Assembly: GCA_902729315.2 (NCBI GenBank)
Contig: LR746264.1
Span: 3,431,878 to 3,495,877 of the forward strand
DNA length: 64,000 nt
Reading direction: 5' to 3'
DNA from: Spirodela intermedia
Lineage: Eukaryota; Streptophyta; Magnoliopsida; Alismatales; Araceae
The position numbers were made by a program, and so were the translations under genes. This document shows, in pieces, positions 47,716 through 58,841 of the stretch; position 1 is the first letter of the stretch, and every line of letters begins with the position of its first letter. The notes under the pieces were generated by a model. That model did no database searches. It had not been told where the DNA came from and saw only the letters and a program-made list of their open reading frames with translations.

Positions 47716-49569
47716 CTACGGGACTTCATTGTTCCGGGCGAGTACCTTGAGTCCACCCTCGACATCGACGCAATAGGTGACGTACGGCGCCACCTTGCCC
47801 CTCTTGCCGTCCATCTTCTGCTCACACAGGTACGCCGGCGGCAGGTGAAAGCACGGCTCCATCGAGATATCCCTGACGCAAGAGGGCTCCTGCAGGGCTG
47901 GGCTCTTCGGTCGGAGGAGAATCCACGGCTTTAAACCCCCGAGGCCCTGCCCAACGTAGCCAAAGGTCGACCAGGCGCTAGTCACCAGAACGTCGGAAAA
48001 ACTTAGCAGGTTCATCTCCGCCCACGCCTTCATGTCGTGGCTCTCGTCGTCCATCAACTGATATTCCTCGTGGCTCGGCTGATGGACGCTGACGAGCACG
48101 CCGCCGGCGGCTGGGTGCTCCCAATAAATGCTTCGGATCTTGTCTAGGTAGCCGGAGTGCAGAGTCGTAACAATAACGTCCATAATCTTCCATCTGCCGG
48201 GCACGACTTGGGGGTCGTTCAGATCAATCTCCGGCAGTAGCTTCTCCTTCATGAGGCAGTTGACGACCTGGGTCGAGACGTTCTCGAAGGGAGAGTTTTC
48301 ATGGTTGAAGATCCTGATCTGTATCCCCAACCTTTCCTTGCCCTTGGCTAAATAAGTGTGGTAGTACCTGGTGATCATCCCCCAGGCCTTGTTGGACGGA
48401 TGGAGAAGGTACCGGGAGAGGTGGTGGAACACCGTCTCCGTCTCCGGGAACAGCCTGGAAAGCTCTGGCTCAAAGTCGGCGTTTAAGAACAAGCCCGCTG
48501 CGTAGTGGACTTCCGACCTCACAAGAAGCCAAGGGACTCCCCGTAGGGCTCTCTGGTCCTCCTCGAAGAAGAAGCGAGCATCCTCTTGCGCGAAGTCGGT
48601 GACTACGTGCGCGTAGACGAAGGATGGCAGAGGATTGACAATGCCCTTCTCTCTCACCAGACTGCCGTAGCTCAAGGGGTCCCCTCGGTTGAAGTAGAGG
48701 TTTTTCATCGGGAAGTCCTCGGGAATCAGCCAGGAAGTCCCCGGGAAGGGTTCGCAAAAGAGCTTGGAGAAATCCCTTCCCCTATCGATGAGGAGGACCC
48801 TTTCCGTGAGCAGGGCGTAGAGGAACGACGACGTGAGAGAAATTATTTTGTTTCCAAGCCCTGAGAAGGGCGTCCACAGGAGGTACTTGCACTCCTCCAC
48901 CGTCCCGGCGGCGACGCCGCCTGTAAGGAGCGGCAGCATCTTTTTGTAGGCGTTGGTATGAGGCGCACATCTCCGGTGACGATCCTCATACTCGCGGAGC
49001 TTCTGCACGAGGTAAGCCGAAGGTTTGTAGGGGGAAAGGTGGCGGTAGTTCACCGCCTCGTACCTGCTCCGGCAGGAATCCTCGTATAAGCCGGCGGCGA
49101 GAAGGCCGTCGAGGTATTTGTCTCTCAGCGCGTCGGAGCCCGCAGCGGAGGTTCGTGCCTCGAAACCTGACATTACCACCGACGTAATCTGATAGTTAGA
49201 TAGGGATGAGAGGAGATCGACTGCAATCTAAAATAAAATGAGCCAAGAAAATTGAATATTCTCCTATCTTTACGTGTAATCAGCGTCACCTCTTTAATTT
49301 TCTATTGACTGTTTGCATGTTCCATATCGTAAATATACATACATAGAGACTAGAAAACTTACGCAAATGGCATATAATTTTCTTGCACCCCAACCGTACT
49401 TCTGTCCCCCGTGGTCAGGGAGTTTGGGAAAGGTACTGAAGGTGGAGGAGCGGCTTCATTAATCATTTTTTTAATTAACTCAGCGCCAAAAAACTGTCGA
49501 ATGCTCATGTTTAAAGAGGTTTTCGGTGTCATATCACCGGATGGTGAAGACCAAACAACGCACAGACAC

Positions 49570-49604
<35 letters not shown>

Positions 49605-50320
49605 ATATTGTGTATTATAGAATAATAGATAAAAAAAGAAACTATACATAAATAGGTACAGAAATAGAGTGAGTAATCGCAGGTCGATGCGCGCGTGTCG
49701 TGTACTTACATGGGATGTTTAGATCGTTATGATTGACGGAGAAATGGGTATAAAACAAGAGAAACATACGACTATTGATTTACAGATATATTTGTGCATA
49801 TGTGCGTATGAATGTGTAGGGAGAGAGAGAGAGAGAGAGGGGGAGAGAGCGAGAGAGAGAGAGAGAGAGTGGAGGGAGAGGGGGCGAGAGAGAGAGAGAG
49901 GGAGGGAGGGGGAGAGGGTGAGAGAGAGAGGGAGAGGAAGAGAGAGAGAGAGGGAAGAGAGAGAGAGAGAGAGGAAGGAGGAGAGGGTGAGAGAGAAAGG
50001 GAGGAGAGGAAGAGAGAGAGAGAGAGAGAGGAAGGGAGGGAGGAGGGTGAGAGAGGAGGGAGAGGAAGAGAGAGAGAGGGAGGGAGGGAGAGGGTGAGAG
50101 AAAGGGACGGAGAGGAAGAGAGAGAAGGGGAGGGAGAGGAAGGGAGAGAGAGAGAGGGAGAGAGAGGAAGGGAGAGAGAGAGAGGGAGAGAGAGAGAGGG
50201 AGGGAGAGAGAGAGAGGGAGAGAGAGAGGGAGGGAGGGAGAGGGTGAGAGAGAAAGGGAGGGAGAGGAAGAGAGAGAGAGGACGGGAGGGAGAGGGTGAG
50301 AGAGAAGGGGAGGGAGAGGA

Positions 50321-50354
<34 letters not shown>

Positions 50355-50702
50355 GGGGGAGAGAGGGGGCGAGAGAGAGACAGAGAAAGAGAGAGAGAGG
50401 GGGGAGAGAGGGGGCGAGAGAGAGACAGAGATGAAGTAAGAGAACGATCATGCCAACGACGGGAACGACTTACCTTCCCCTTTCTGCTGATGCTCCGATC
50501 TGCTTTCGTTGATTCCTGCGGCATACATTAGAGTCCGGCGATGCGTTCCTACGATCAAGGCCACGGTGAGAAGAGTAAGCAAGCCGATGGCGAACCAGAC
50601 CCTCTTTTCCAATGACAGCAGGGCGGCTTCTCCGGCTGGATGGTTGCGGCGGTTGTCTCTGCCGCCTCTCTCTCGTTTGTTTTCCATCGGCTGGGAAGCC
50701 AT
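47716..50702 (-). CDS. Gene D: GT37 galactoside 2-alpha-L-fucosyltransferase, two exons
   Basis: Model: exon 1 50,702-50,474, exon 2 49,166-47,716, 1,680 nt, 559 aa. Donor GTAAGT after GAAG, acceptor ATGTCAG, phase 1 (G77). Exon 1: basic, hydrophilic cytosolic tail (MASQPMENKRERGGRDNRRN...) and a single anchor at residues 35-54, type II Golgi topology. Exon 2: EYEDRHRRCAPHT region, GLGNKI at about 179, YALLTERVLLID, GIQIR at 357-361 (the arginine expected to bind GDP-fucose), SAWSTFGYVGQGLGG and MEPCFH. No disabling change. Exon 2 is almost identical to C and E, but exon 1 differs from E at many of its 76 residues. The intron carries a 600-bp pyrimidine tract in the transcript, which may affect splicing. 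The acceptor glycan is not deducible. Confidence 0.88.
49167..50473 (-). other. Intron of gene D with giant GA/TC tract
   Basis: 1,307 bp, phase 1. Positions 49,816-50,433 are almost entirely purine on the plus strand (GA with GGGA variants), so the transcript has a roughly 600-nt pyrimidine run starting about 40 nt after the donor. Serine/leucine-rich and arginine/glutamate-rich frames across it are artefacts. Confidence 0.8.
49816..50433. repeat. 600-bp GA-rich low-complexity tract
   Basis: Homopurine on the plus strand with higher-order units such as gggagagggtgagagagaa. The orthologous position in gene C has only about 18 bp of GA (33,910) and in gene E about 22 bp. Confidence 0.95.
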
Positions 50703-51165
50703 CTACAGATCGACAGGACTTAGGGAGATAAAGAGTGACCAATCGGTGGCCTCGCTCGTCATGAACAGTTCAGATTTGATAAAGAGAGAGATGTAGACGA
50801 CGAGGATTTCATTTTGGCTGATCAAATCGAGGAATATGGAACCCAAGGAACCACCCAGAGATGATTGACCTCTATCAGGTGAACTCGTCAATCGGATGGC
50901 CAAGGGATAATGTGGGAGGTTCAAAGGTGGGTCTAAGAACATTAAAGACGCGGCTCGATGCCTCAACGTCATAAATGGCCTGTTAGCTACGTTATTGACT
51001 ATGTAACTAGGGTGTCACAGACTGAAACGGCGCCCTCGGAGAGAGAGAGAGAGAGAGAGAGAGCAACTTGTCTAAGTCTACCAAAGATGGTATTGAGAAA
51101 ACTGAATTTCATGCGTTATTACCTCAGCCATAAAATGATAGATTTATGCTTTGGGGGCTTTTAAT
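50703..51165. promoter_or_regulatory. Upstream region of gene D with conserved GAGA block
   Basis: Contains gactatgtaactagggtgtcac, gaaacggcgccctcgg and a (GA)n tract at 51,037-51,063, the same order as upstream of C and in the relics near B and at 15.8 kb. It lies 290-360 bp upstream of the ATG. GA repeats in plant promoters can bind BPC/GAGA-type factors; that role is inference. Confidence 0.45.
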
Positions 51166-51210
51166 TAGCGTCTCAGCTTCAATCCACTCCAGATTGAAGC
51201 TGAGACGCTA
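51166..51210. repeat. Perfect 18-bp hairpin with 9-nt loop
   Basis: Arm tagcgtctcagcttcaat (51,166-51,183), loop of 9 nt, exact reverse complement at 51,193-51,210. Gene C's homologous locus (about 34,760-34,780) has only a near-match to the first arm. It lies exactly where the D upstream homology ends and the next copia relic begins. Confidence 0.9.
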
Positions 51211-53900
51211 CTCGGTGACATACTCGGTGCCTTACACTAAGATTTGTTATTTAGTGACTAGTCAAATTAGTGGGTTGTAACATCAAACCAAGAGAGCGTT
51301 ATAACGGATCCTCATCTGTTAAAATGTACCCACATCCCTTATAATGGATTCCCATCCATTGTAACATCTCTCCTTTTCGTTTTCCCCTCCCACCTCTTCC
51401 TCTACTTAGAGGGAAGGGGCATGGGAGAAGATATGTGTCAATTGTAGAGAATTCTGAGAGCTATTTTGTACGTAGTAACCTTCTTTCCTTTTCATTGTAC
51501 ATATCAGGACTTAAGGATGGGGAACAGGATGGATTTGGGCTGTGAGAATGAGCATGACATCTACAAGCTCATTCTCGATCATCTTCCACAGGACTTACCT
51601 CTATTGCGACTCACATTGACTCTTACATCATTTGACATTACAGACTTGGCATCCCACACTCTCCAAACTCCAGCAAGCTCTCTTCCTTGGATTTCAATCT
51701 CTCATCTTTTGTATGAATCAGTCAGTTGAGTAAGCACCTTCAGTTACCTACAAACATCTAGTTTTGTTAAAATCCTAGAATCTTTTGACTTAGTTCACTA
51801 CAATGTGTGGGGTCCCTCTTATATAACCTCTCTCTTTGGCCACTACTACATCATCATTTTGTGAATGATTATTTCTACATCTCATAGGTCTATCTCCTCA
51901 AAGATCACCCAAGGTACTTTTGATTATTTGATAGTTCCTTTAAAAAATTACTACTCAATACTTATTGACTCTAAAAATCCTTTGAATGGACAATGCTCTC
52001 AAGTTTATTCAAAGTTCATTCCAAGACCATTATACCTAGTTCTCAATGTGACCCCAAACACTTATGATAGAGATGGGAGTCACCCACTATCTATGGTATG
52101 TTGTTGTTTTCACAACCACCTACCTACTCAATTGACTTCTTTCTTTGGCCTTGAGGAGAAAAGTCTCACTTCATTATTTTCATCCTCATTGACTTCCATC
52201 ACCCCCACACCTCTCTCACCTTCACCATCACTTCATTTACCTCTACCCCCCTTGGAGGAGTTACTACACTCAACACCCATTGAATCACCAAATGTATATT
52301 CATTGTTTTCACCACTTTTGGCCTCAACTCTATCCTTAAGTTTGTCATCATCACCTAACTCTAACTTTTATCTACTAATCACTCTTTGAAAAGGTACTTA
52401 AAGTTGTGCATGTCACCCTATTTTTCACTTTATTTTTATAACTAATTTTACCTTACATTTTGCACCTTTTCCTTAATAATTACCTCTGAGTCAATAGTGA
52501 ATACATATTTGGAAGCTATATAAGTACTTAAGTGAAAGGCAGTCATAAACTTAGAGTACAATGTCTTACTCACACACAAAATATGAAAGTTGATTACGCA
52601 TCTCAAAGATACCAACATTGTCATGTGCAAGTGGGTGTTTACACACAAATAATAGAACTACAACAAGATATATATTTACTCTTGGTGGTCTTTTAAGTTG
52701 GAAGTCAATGTACATCACATTAATCAAGACATAGTCACACTTTGAACTACAAAAGCTAGGTACATTGTCACAAAGAAACTTGACATCAATCAAGACGTTC
52801 TATCTATACATTGGATAGTCAAAAGTGTAATTTATTTTGTAAAATATATGATTTATCAATCAATGATACAATATATTGATGTTCCATTTCATATATGAAT
52901 TTATCTCAAGTGACATCATATAACTTGTGAAGGCTCCTACTTAAGATACTATTATTTATATTGATATGGTGACATCTCTTTGAGACACAAAGGTCCCAAA
53001 AAGAGGGGTTAGTCATGTTTAAAATTATTTATTTATTTGTAATTTTATTAACTTGTTTGATTGAGTCAAAGTGAAGAATGTTATCATTAACTAGTCAGAA
53101 TAGTGAGATGTTAAATGACACAAGAGAGAACAAATTTGTTATAACAAACCCTCATCTAGTAAAACATACCCACATTTGTGACAAGATATTCTCTTCTCTT
53201 TTAACTTCTCTTCCTCTCTCCCTTTTGACTTCACCTCTCTTCTCTTCTTATATTTAAAGGGGAGGGGCATGAGAGAAGATGTGTGAGTTTTGGAGAATAG
53301 TGAGACATGGTGAGGATGTGAAAAAAGTTGGGATTGGTGAGAGGAGAAAGGCAGTGTTGCACTCCTCGTTTTTTTGGTCTTTCTTCTATTTGAAGAAGGC
53401 ATTCAACATCAAGTCGATGAAAGAGGTCTAGACATTTTTCCAAAGTCTCTTTTTACTCATTTTTCCATGAAAGAAATATGTCTAACTCTCTTCTTGAATG
53501 TAGAGATATTTCTTAGAACCATATGAATGTTGCTGTATCATTTCTTAGTGTTTTTTCTTTGTGCTCAATATTCCCATTTTCATCTTATTGACTTTGATAT
53601 TTTGGACATCTATACTTAAGTGCGTAACACATTTAAAATTCATGTTTTGCGGTGGTATTAATGGCATTCTTTCTTTTATTCATTGAAATGACTCTTAACA
53701 AGTAGAAACTCTAGATTGACATAATTTCTATTTTTCCTATTTTTTTATTGCCTAGTTGAGAAACCTTCCTCACACCACTACATCCATTGGACTGCCATCA
53801 AAATCTGCCCTAGTGAATGCTGGATTTTTTTTAAAAAAGGATCTCTACTTCAAGAAAATCCTCAACCAAGCTTGATCAACCCAACTAACATACCCCATCT
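51211..53900 (+). mobile_element. Diverged Ty1/copia relic
   Basis: 51,225-51,470: LTR-like stretch (ggttgtaacatcaaaccaagag; purine-rich end gggaaggggcatgggag). 51,865-52,389: open frame rich in Ser/Pro resembling the linker between copia integrase and RT; the frame shifts within it. 52,560-53,000 aligns loosely with the RNase H region at 29,080-29,400. A second LTR-like part, 53,040-53,640, contains tatttaaaggggagggg (53,250). All parts are highly degenerate, and this is older than the 27.8/43.7-kb pair. Confidence 0.55.
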
Positions 53901-54519
53901 TATTTGAGACCAATTTGTGCATTTGTAAGACAATCCAAAGCCCATCAACTATTTTCCTATTATGTAGTTTTTTCATGATCATTCGTCACGACAAGTATAG
54001 TTAATATAACATTTAATCAATAATTAGCAGGGAACTCAACATTTGGGTGGTCTTCTCTGCTCAATGTAAATATAAATGTGAGAGACCAACAATTAGGGCA
54101 CCCTCACCGGCTCTCCCTCCCCTTGTCCTGCTGCTCGTCCCTACCGGACCTTGAAGGGGGCCAGGGCAGAGGGAGAGAGTGTGTGAGAGAGAGAGAAAGA
54201 GGGGTGGGGAGCGACCAATGCCGAGGTTTTTGGACTTGCCGCATCGCAAGCATGGCCCTCTGCTGGAATCATGAATATTACATGTTTGGTTCCGTAGAAC
54301 TTTTAATATGTTTAGGGAACAATTGAAATCGTGGATTCAAAGGTAGTAAGAAATCTTGAGATGATATCATTTGTACCCAAGAATGGAGGCCCTTGAATAG
54401 TGGCTATAGATAGGCAAAGGGGCCCATGTAACTTATTCAAGAACCAAGGTCTCCAAACCTTCTTTTTATTTTCCTAGAAACCTAATAAAAAAAATCTAAA
54501 AAGACATATTAGCCCCCTC

Positions 54520-54935
54520 TTTTTTTCCCCCTTAGGGTCGCTCGGGCCTAGCATCTTCCCAATGCGGTCACCCGCCATGGTACTGCTCTGGCTCGTGTGC
54601 TGCGCCCTGAGGCCTAGCCCCTTCCCAGCTGAGTTACCCATCCTGGTATTGTTCTGGCTTGCAAGGACATTTTACCCTTCGGGGGTGGGAGATGGGTACG
54701 TAGGCCTAGCCCATTCTTAGGATGAATCCTAGTGTACTATTCTGGCCTGAGAGTTGCAAAACGATATCATGCTGGGGGCAAAGGTGGAAGAAGGATTCTC
54801 TCTTGGAAAGGGGTCGTAATACTTGCCAGAAAACTGCTCTGGCTCTAGCCCGAGCACGCTTAACTCCCGAATTCTTATGAGATCCGGTGGCAACACTCCC
54901 ACTTAGAGAGTTCTTTTTAAAACCTTCATTTCTTG
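54520..54935 (-). repeat. 5S rRNA-derived insertion, several degenerate pieces
   Basis: The stretch has no counterpart in the other flank units. Its reverse complement contains clear plant 5S rRNA pieces: around 54,850-54,888 the plus strand reads agcacgcttaactcccgaat and gatccggtg, the antisense of the 5S GGATCCCATCAGAACTCCG-AAGTTAAGCGTGCT region. At about 54,560-54,600, 54,630-54,660 and 54,705-54,745 are three variants of the antisense of the 5S 3' half (ggtcacccgccatggtact; gttacccatcctggtattg; ggatgaatcctagtgtact). No piece is a full 120-nt gene. Candidates are a Cassandra-type TRIM LTR, a 5S-derived SINE or a rearranged 5S cluster fragment. Not a functional rRNA gene. Confidence 0.7.
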
Positions 54936-55153
54936 ACACGACCCCTGACCAAGTATTCAACATAAAAAAATTTATAAACATGAATGTCAACAAATTATGT
55001 CCTGGGGGACTGGTAAACCCAGAGTCGAAAGAACAAGTGAGCCACATATTCTTCAAACTCTGGCATTGAAATTTTACCAACGAAGAAAAATATTATTAGA
55101 ACATAATAAGGTACTCTCTAGTCTTTAAAATGATCCACCCGGAACACTGCCCT

Positions 55154-55154
55154 A

Positions 55155-55180
<26 letters not shown>
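55154..55180. repeat. (CT)n microsatellite
   Basis: Short CT tract in the conserved position of the flank unit. Confidence 0.9.
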
Positions 55181-55186
<6 letters not shown>

Positions 55187-56042
55187 TCAATATTTAGGAC
55201 TGGGATTCCAAGGGGTTCATTTGAAGTCTCTTTTCTTGACTTATTACTGGGCCCTCAAGTGCATCGCAATTTGTAGAACACGAGTGGGCCTAGGCTAGAC
55301 TTGGTCTTCACGGAAAGTCGAGAGAATATTGTTAGCGTTTGTAAATAGCTGCGTGGGAATAGTCCCACCCATTTTGGCTGATAGAAGAATGAGATGATGA
55401 TTATCCACATGGGCATAATATTTCGAAATATTTTTTTATTAATTTTTTCAATTCATATTAGCGCCAGCTTTTTCCTACATCTGATATCTTTGAATTCTTA
55501 TCCCTACTGGATCTCTAAGGACTAAATAAGCTGTCGGGCCAAATCGGGGGCTTTAACGAAACTGGAGAGTAAAGAAGGAACAACTTGTCTGTAAAGGCGT
55601 TACAAAATAAGGCCAAGCTGCCGTCTTCCTTCTCACTCTTCGTCTCCTCTCTCTCTTTCCCTCTTTCTTTCTCTCCCACTTACTCACATGAACTTGTTTT
55701 CTTTCTCACATCATGGCGCTTATTTTCAATGTTTTCTTCAACTCAAGTACCTATTTTTGTGAATGGGTGAGTTTGAAATAGGCTTTTGTTGGGAACAATC
55801 GTCCTCATTCCCCTTCTTCAACAGTCAAGGATAATGCAGCATACACCCATGAGAGATGGAGAGGGAAAAACAGTAAAATAGAAAGGGAAAAAGAGCTGAG
55901 GGATCACACACGAGATAAATATATGTAGTTCAGAGACTATTCCTACGTTCACAATCAGACGTGTCCTTTTTCCGTCAGGGGGAGAGGAAAGAATCATTAA
56001 ATAGCTTCTCTTGATCGTCGTCGGCCGTCACGTTTGTCTCTC

Positions 56043-58192
56043 CTACTGGACTTCACTATTCCTGGCAAGTACCTTGAGTCCACCCTCGACATCGACGCAA
56101 TAGGTGACGTACGGCGCCACCTTGCCCCTCTTGCCGTCCATCTTCTGCTCACACAGGTACGCCGGCGGCAGGTGAAAGCACGGCTCCATCGAGATATCCC
56201 TGACGCAAGAGGGCTCCTGCAGGGCTGGGCTCCTCGGTCGGAGGAGAATCCACGGCTTTAAACCCCCGAGGCCCTGCCCAACGTAGCCAAAGGTCGACCA
56301 GGCGCTAGTCACCAGAGCGTCGGAAAAACTTAGCAGGTTCATCTCCGCCCACGCCTTCATGTCGTGGCTCTCGTCGTCCATCAACTGATATTCCTCGTGG
56401 CTCGGCTGATGGACGCTGACGAGCACGCCGCCGGCGGCTGGGTGCTCCCAATAAATGCTTCGGATCTTGTCTAGGTAGCCGGAGTGCAGAGTCGTGACAA
56501 CAACGTCCATAATCTTCCATCTGCCGGGCACGACTTGGGGGTCGTTCAGATCAATCTCCGGCAGAAGCTTCTCCTTCATGAGGCAGTTGACGACCTGGGT
56601 CGAGACGTTCTCGAAGGGAGAGTTTTCATGGTTGAAGATCCTGATCTGTATCCCCAACCTTTCCTTGCCCTTGGCTAAATAAGTGTGGTAGTACCTGGTG
56701 ATCATCCCCCAGGCCTTGTTGGACGGATGGAGAAGGTACCGGGAGAGGTGGTGGAACACCGTCTCCGTCTCCGGGAACAGCCTGGAAAGCTCTGGCTCAA
56801 AGTCGGCGTTTAAGAACAAGCCCGCCGCGTAGTGGACTTCCGACCTCACAAGAAGCCAAGGGACTCCCCGTAGGGCTCTCTGGTCCTCCTCGAAGAAGAA
56901 GCGAGCATCCTCTTGCGCGAAGTCGGTGACTACGTGCGCGTAGACGAAGGATGGCAGAGGATTGACAATGCCCTTCTCTCTTACCAGACTGCCGTAGCTC
57001 AAGGGGTCCCCTCGGTTGAAGTAGAGGTTTTTCATCGGGAAGTCCTCGGGAATCAGCCAGGAAGTCCCCGGGAAGGGCTCGCAAAAGAGCTTGGAGAAAT
57101 CCCTTCCCCTATCGATGAGGAGGACCCTTTCCGTGAGCAGGGCGTAGAGGAACGACGACGTGAGAGAAATTATTTTGTTTCCAAGCCCTGAGAAGGGCGT
57201 CCACAGGAGGTACTTGCACTCCTCCACCGTCCCGGCGGCGACGCCGCCTGTAAGGAGCGGCAGCATCTTTTTGTAGGCGTTGGTGTGAGGCGCACATCTC
57301 CGGTGACGATCCTCATACTCGCGGAGCTTCTGCACGAGGTAAGCCGAAGGTTTGTAGGGGGAAAGGTGGCGGTAGTTCACCGCCTCGTACCTGCTCCGGC
57401 AGGAATCCTCGTATAAGCCGGCGGCGAGAAGGCCGTCGAGGTACTTGTCTCTCAGCGCGTCGGAGCCCGCAGCGGAGGTTCGTGCCTCGAAACCTGACAT
57501 TACCACCGACGTAATCTGATAGTTAGATAGGGATGAGAGGAGATCGACCGCAATATAAAATAAAATAAGCCAAGAAAATTGAATATTCTCCTATCTTTAC
57601 GTGTAATCAGCGTCACCTCTTTAATTTTCTATCGACTGTTTTCATGTTCCATATCGTAAATATACATACATAGAGACTAGAAAACTTACGTAAATGGCAT
57701 ATAATTTTCTTGCACCCCAACCGTAGTTCTGTCCCCCGTGGTCAGGGAGTTTGGGAAAGGTACTGAAGGTGGAGGAGCGGCTTCCTTAATCATTTTTTTC
57801 ATAAACTCGACGCCAAAAAACTGCCGAATGCTCATGTTTAAAGAGGTTTTCGGTGTCATATCACCGGATGGTGAAGACCAAACAACGCACAGACACAGAG
57901 AAAGAGAGAGAGAGAGAGAGATGAAGTAAGAGAACGATCATGCCTACGACGGGAACGACTTACCATCCCCTTGCTGCTGCTGCCCTGATTTGCTTTCGTA
58001 GAATCCTGCGCCATACATGAGAGTCCGGCTATGTGTTCCCAGGACCAAGGCTACGGTGAGAAGAGTAAGCAAGCCGATGGCGAACCAGACCCTCTTTTCC
58101 AATGACAGCAGGGTGGCTTCTCCGGCTGGATTGTTGCGGCGGTTGTCTCTGCCGCCACTCGCTCGTTGGATTTCCCTCGGCTGGGAAGCCAT
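56043..58192 (-). CDS. Gene E: GT37 galactoside 2-alpha-L-fucosyltransferase, two exons
   Basis: Model: exon 1 58,192-57,964, exon 2 57,493-56,043, 1,680 nt, 559 aa; donor GTAAGT, acceptor ATGTCAG, phase 1 (G77). Exon 1 encodes a polar tail (MASQPREIQRASGGRDNRRNN...) and a membrane anchor at residues 35-54, followed by a Gln-rich stem (QQQQGDG). Exon 2 is complete with GLGNKI, YALLTERVLLID, GIQIR (357-361), SAWSTFGYVGQGLGG and MEPCFH. It differs from C and D by a handful of substitutions (for example GRWKIMDVVV, SDALVTSAWS, RPRSPAL, NSEVQ). The compact 470-bp intron has only a short GA tract (about 57,898-57,920). It should act as a Golgi type II fucosyltransferase using GDP-fucose. Its upstream conserved block is cut by a solo LTR about 285 bp above the ATG, so its expression may differ from D. 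Confidence 0.9.
57494..57963 (-). other. Intron of gene E
   Basis: 470 bp, phase 1, homologous to the acceptor-side parts of the C and D introns up to the GA tract, then joined directly to the donor region. Confidence 0.8.
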
Positions 58193-58475
58193 CTACAGAT
58201 CGACGGGACTTAGGGAGACAAAGAGGGTCCAATCGGTGGAGTCGCCCGTCATGAACAGTTTAGATACGATAATGAGAGATACGTAGACGACGAGGGTTGC
58301 GTTTGGGCTGATGAAATCGAGGAATATGGAACTCAGCGATCCACCCAGAGGTGGTTAACATGACCTCCAGCAGGTGGGCTCGTCCATTAGGTGGCCAAGG
58401 GAGAATGTGGGAGGTTATAAGGTGGGTCTAAGAATATTAAAGACGCACTTCGAAGCCTCAACCTCATAAATGGCC

Positions 58476-58831
58476 TGTCGGCATTTGACTCATTAATGGA
58501 GCACGTGGCCTAGGTATTCAGCTCATCTGGCAGCACGTGGCCTGGAGAATGATTCTCGAGGCACCTTCTTGGGAGGTTCTCGTTAGGCACGTGACCCAAC
58601 TGCTTGCGTATAAATAAACGGTCACTTCTCTCCTTCTTGGGGATTGGTTTTTATTTGAAGACCAATATCAGAGAACCATTCTCTTAGTTCTTGGGAATTG
58701 GTTATTATGTATTCATTGCCAGTGGACGTAGGAAACCACTTAAAAAATACTTCTGTCTATATTATCATGGTGAGTTGTTCGTTTTATATTTCCTTAATTC
58801 ACGTCACACCAAATATATTCCGCAAGAAGGT
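58476..58831 (+). mobile_element. Solo copia-type LTR upstream of gene E
   Basis: Begins TGTCGGCATTTGACTC directly after aaatggcctgt, where the unit D homologue continues tagctacgttattgac, and ends near aagaaggttcaca. It contains a TATAAATA box (58,610-58,617) and the phrase gccagtggacgtaggaaacc, typical of copia LTRs. No PBS or gag follows, so a solo LTR. Its promoter points away from gene E. Confidence 0.65.
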
Positions 58832-58841
58832 TCACATTGAG

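Larger units (their letters stand above)
43244..49715. repeat. Segmental duplication, block 2 (pair of 27,314-33,765)
   Basis: Near-identical partner of block 1, containing the copia relic, the FUT flank unit, gene D exon 2 and the intron up to tacatggga. Its left neighbour is gypsy DNA, whereas block 1's left neighbour is relic F2. Confidence 0.9.
54270..56042. repeat. FUT 3'-flank repeat unit, copy 5 (gene E)
   Basis: Downstream flank of gene E. The first part resembles window positions 380-900, and 55,361-55,790 is nearly identical to 31,066-31,500 of unit C. It is interrupted by the 5S-derived insertion. Confidence 0.8.

Noticed and set aside
49729-50531. Long Arg/Glu-rich and Ser/Leu/Pro-rich open frames of up to 250 codons
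   Set aside because: They are translations of the GA/CT low-complexity tract in the gene D intron; composition is dictated by the repeat.
51865-52389. 174-codon Ser/Pro-rich host protein
   Set aside because: Position and content match the linker between copia integrase and RT, with a frame shift inside; treated as a retroelement relic.
54838-54888. Functional 5S rRNA gene
   Set aside because: Only part of the 120-nt gene is present, with substitutions and repeated half-copies; recorded as a 5S-derived repeat.
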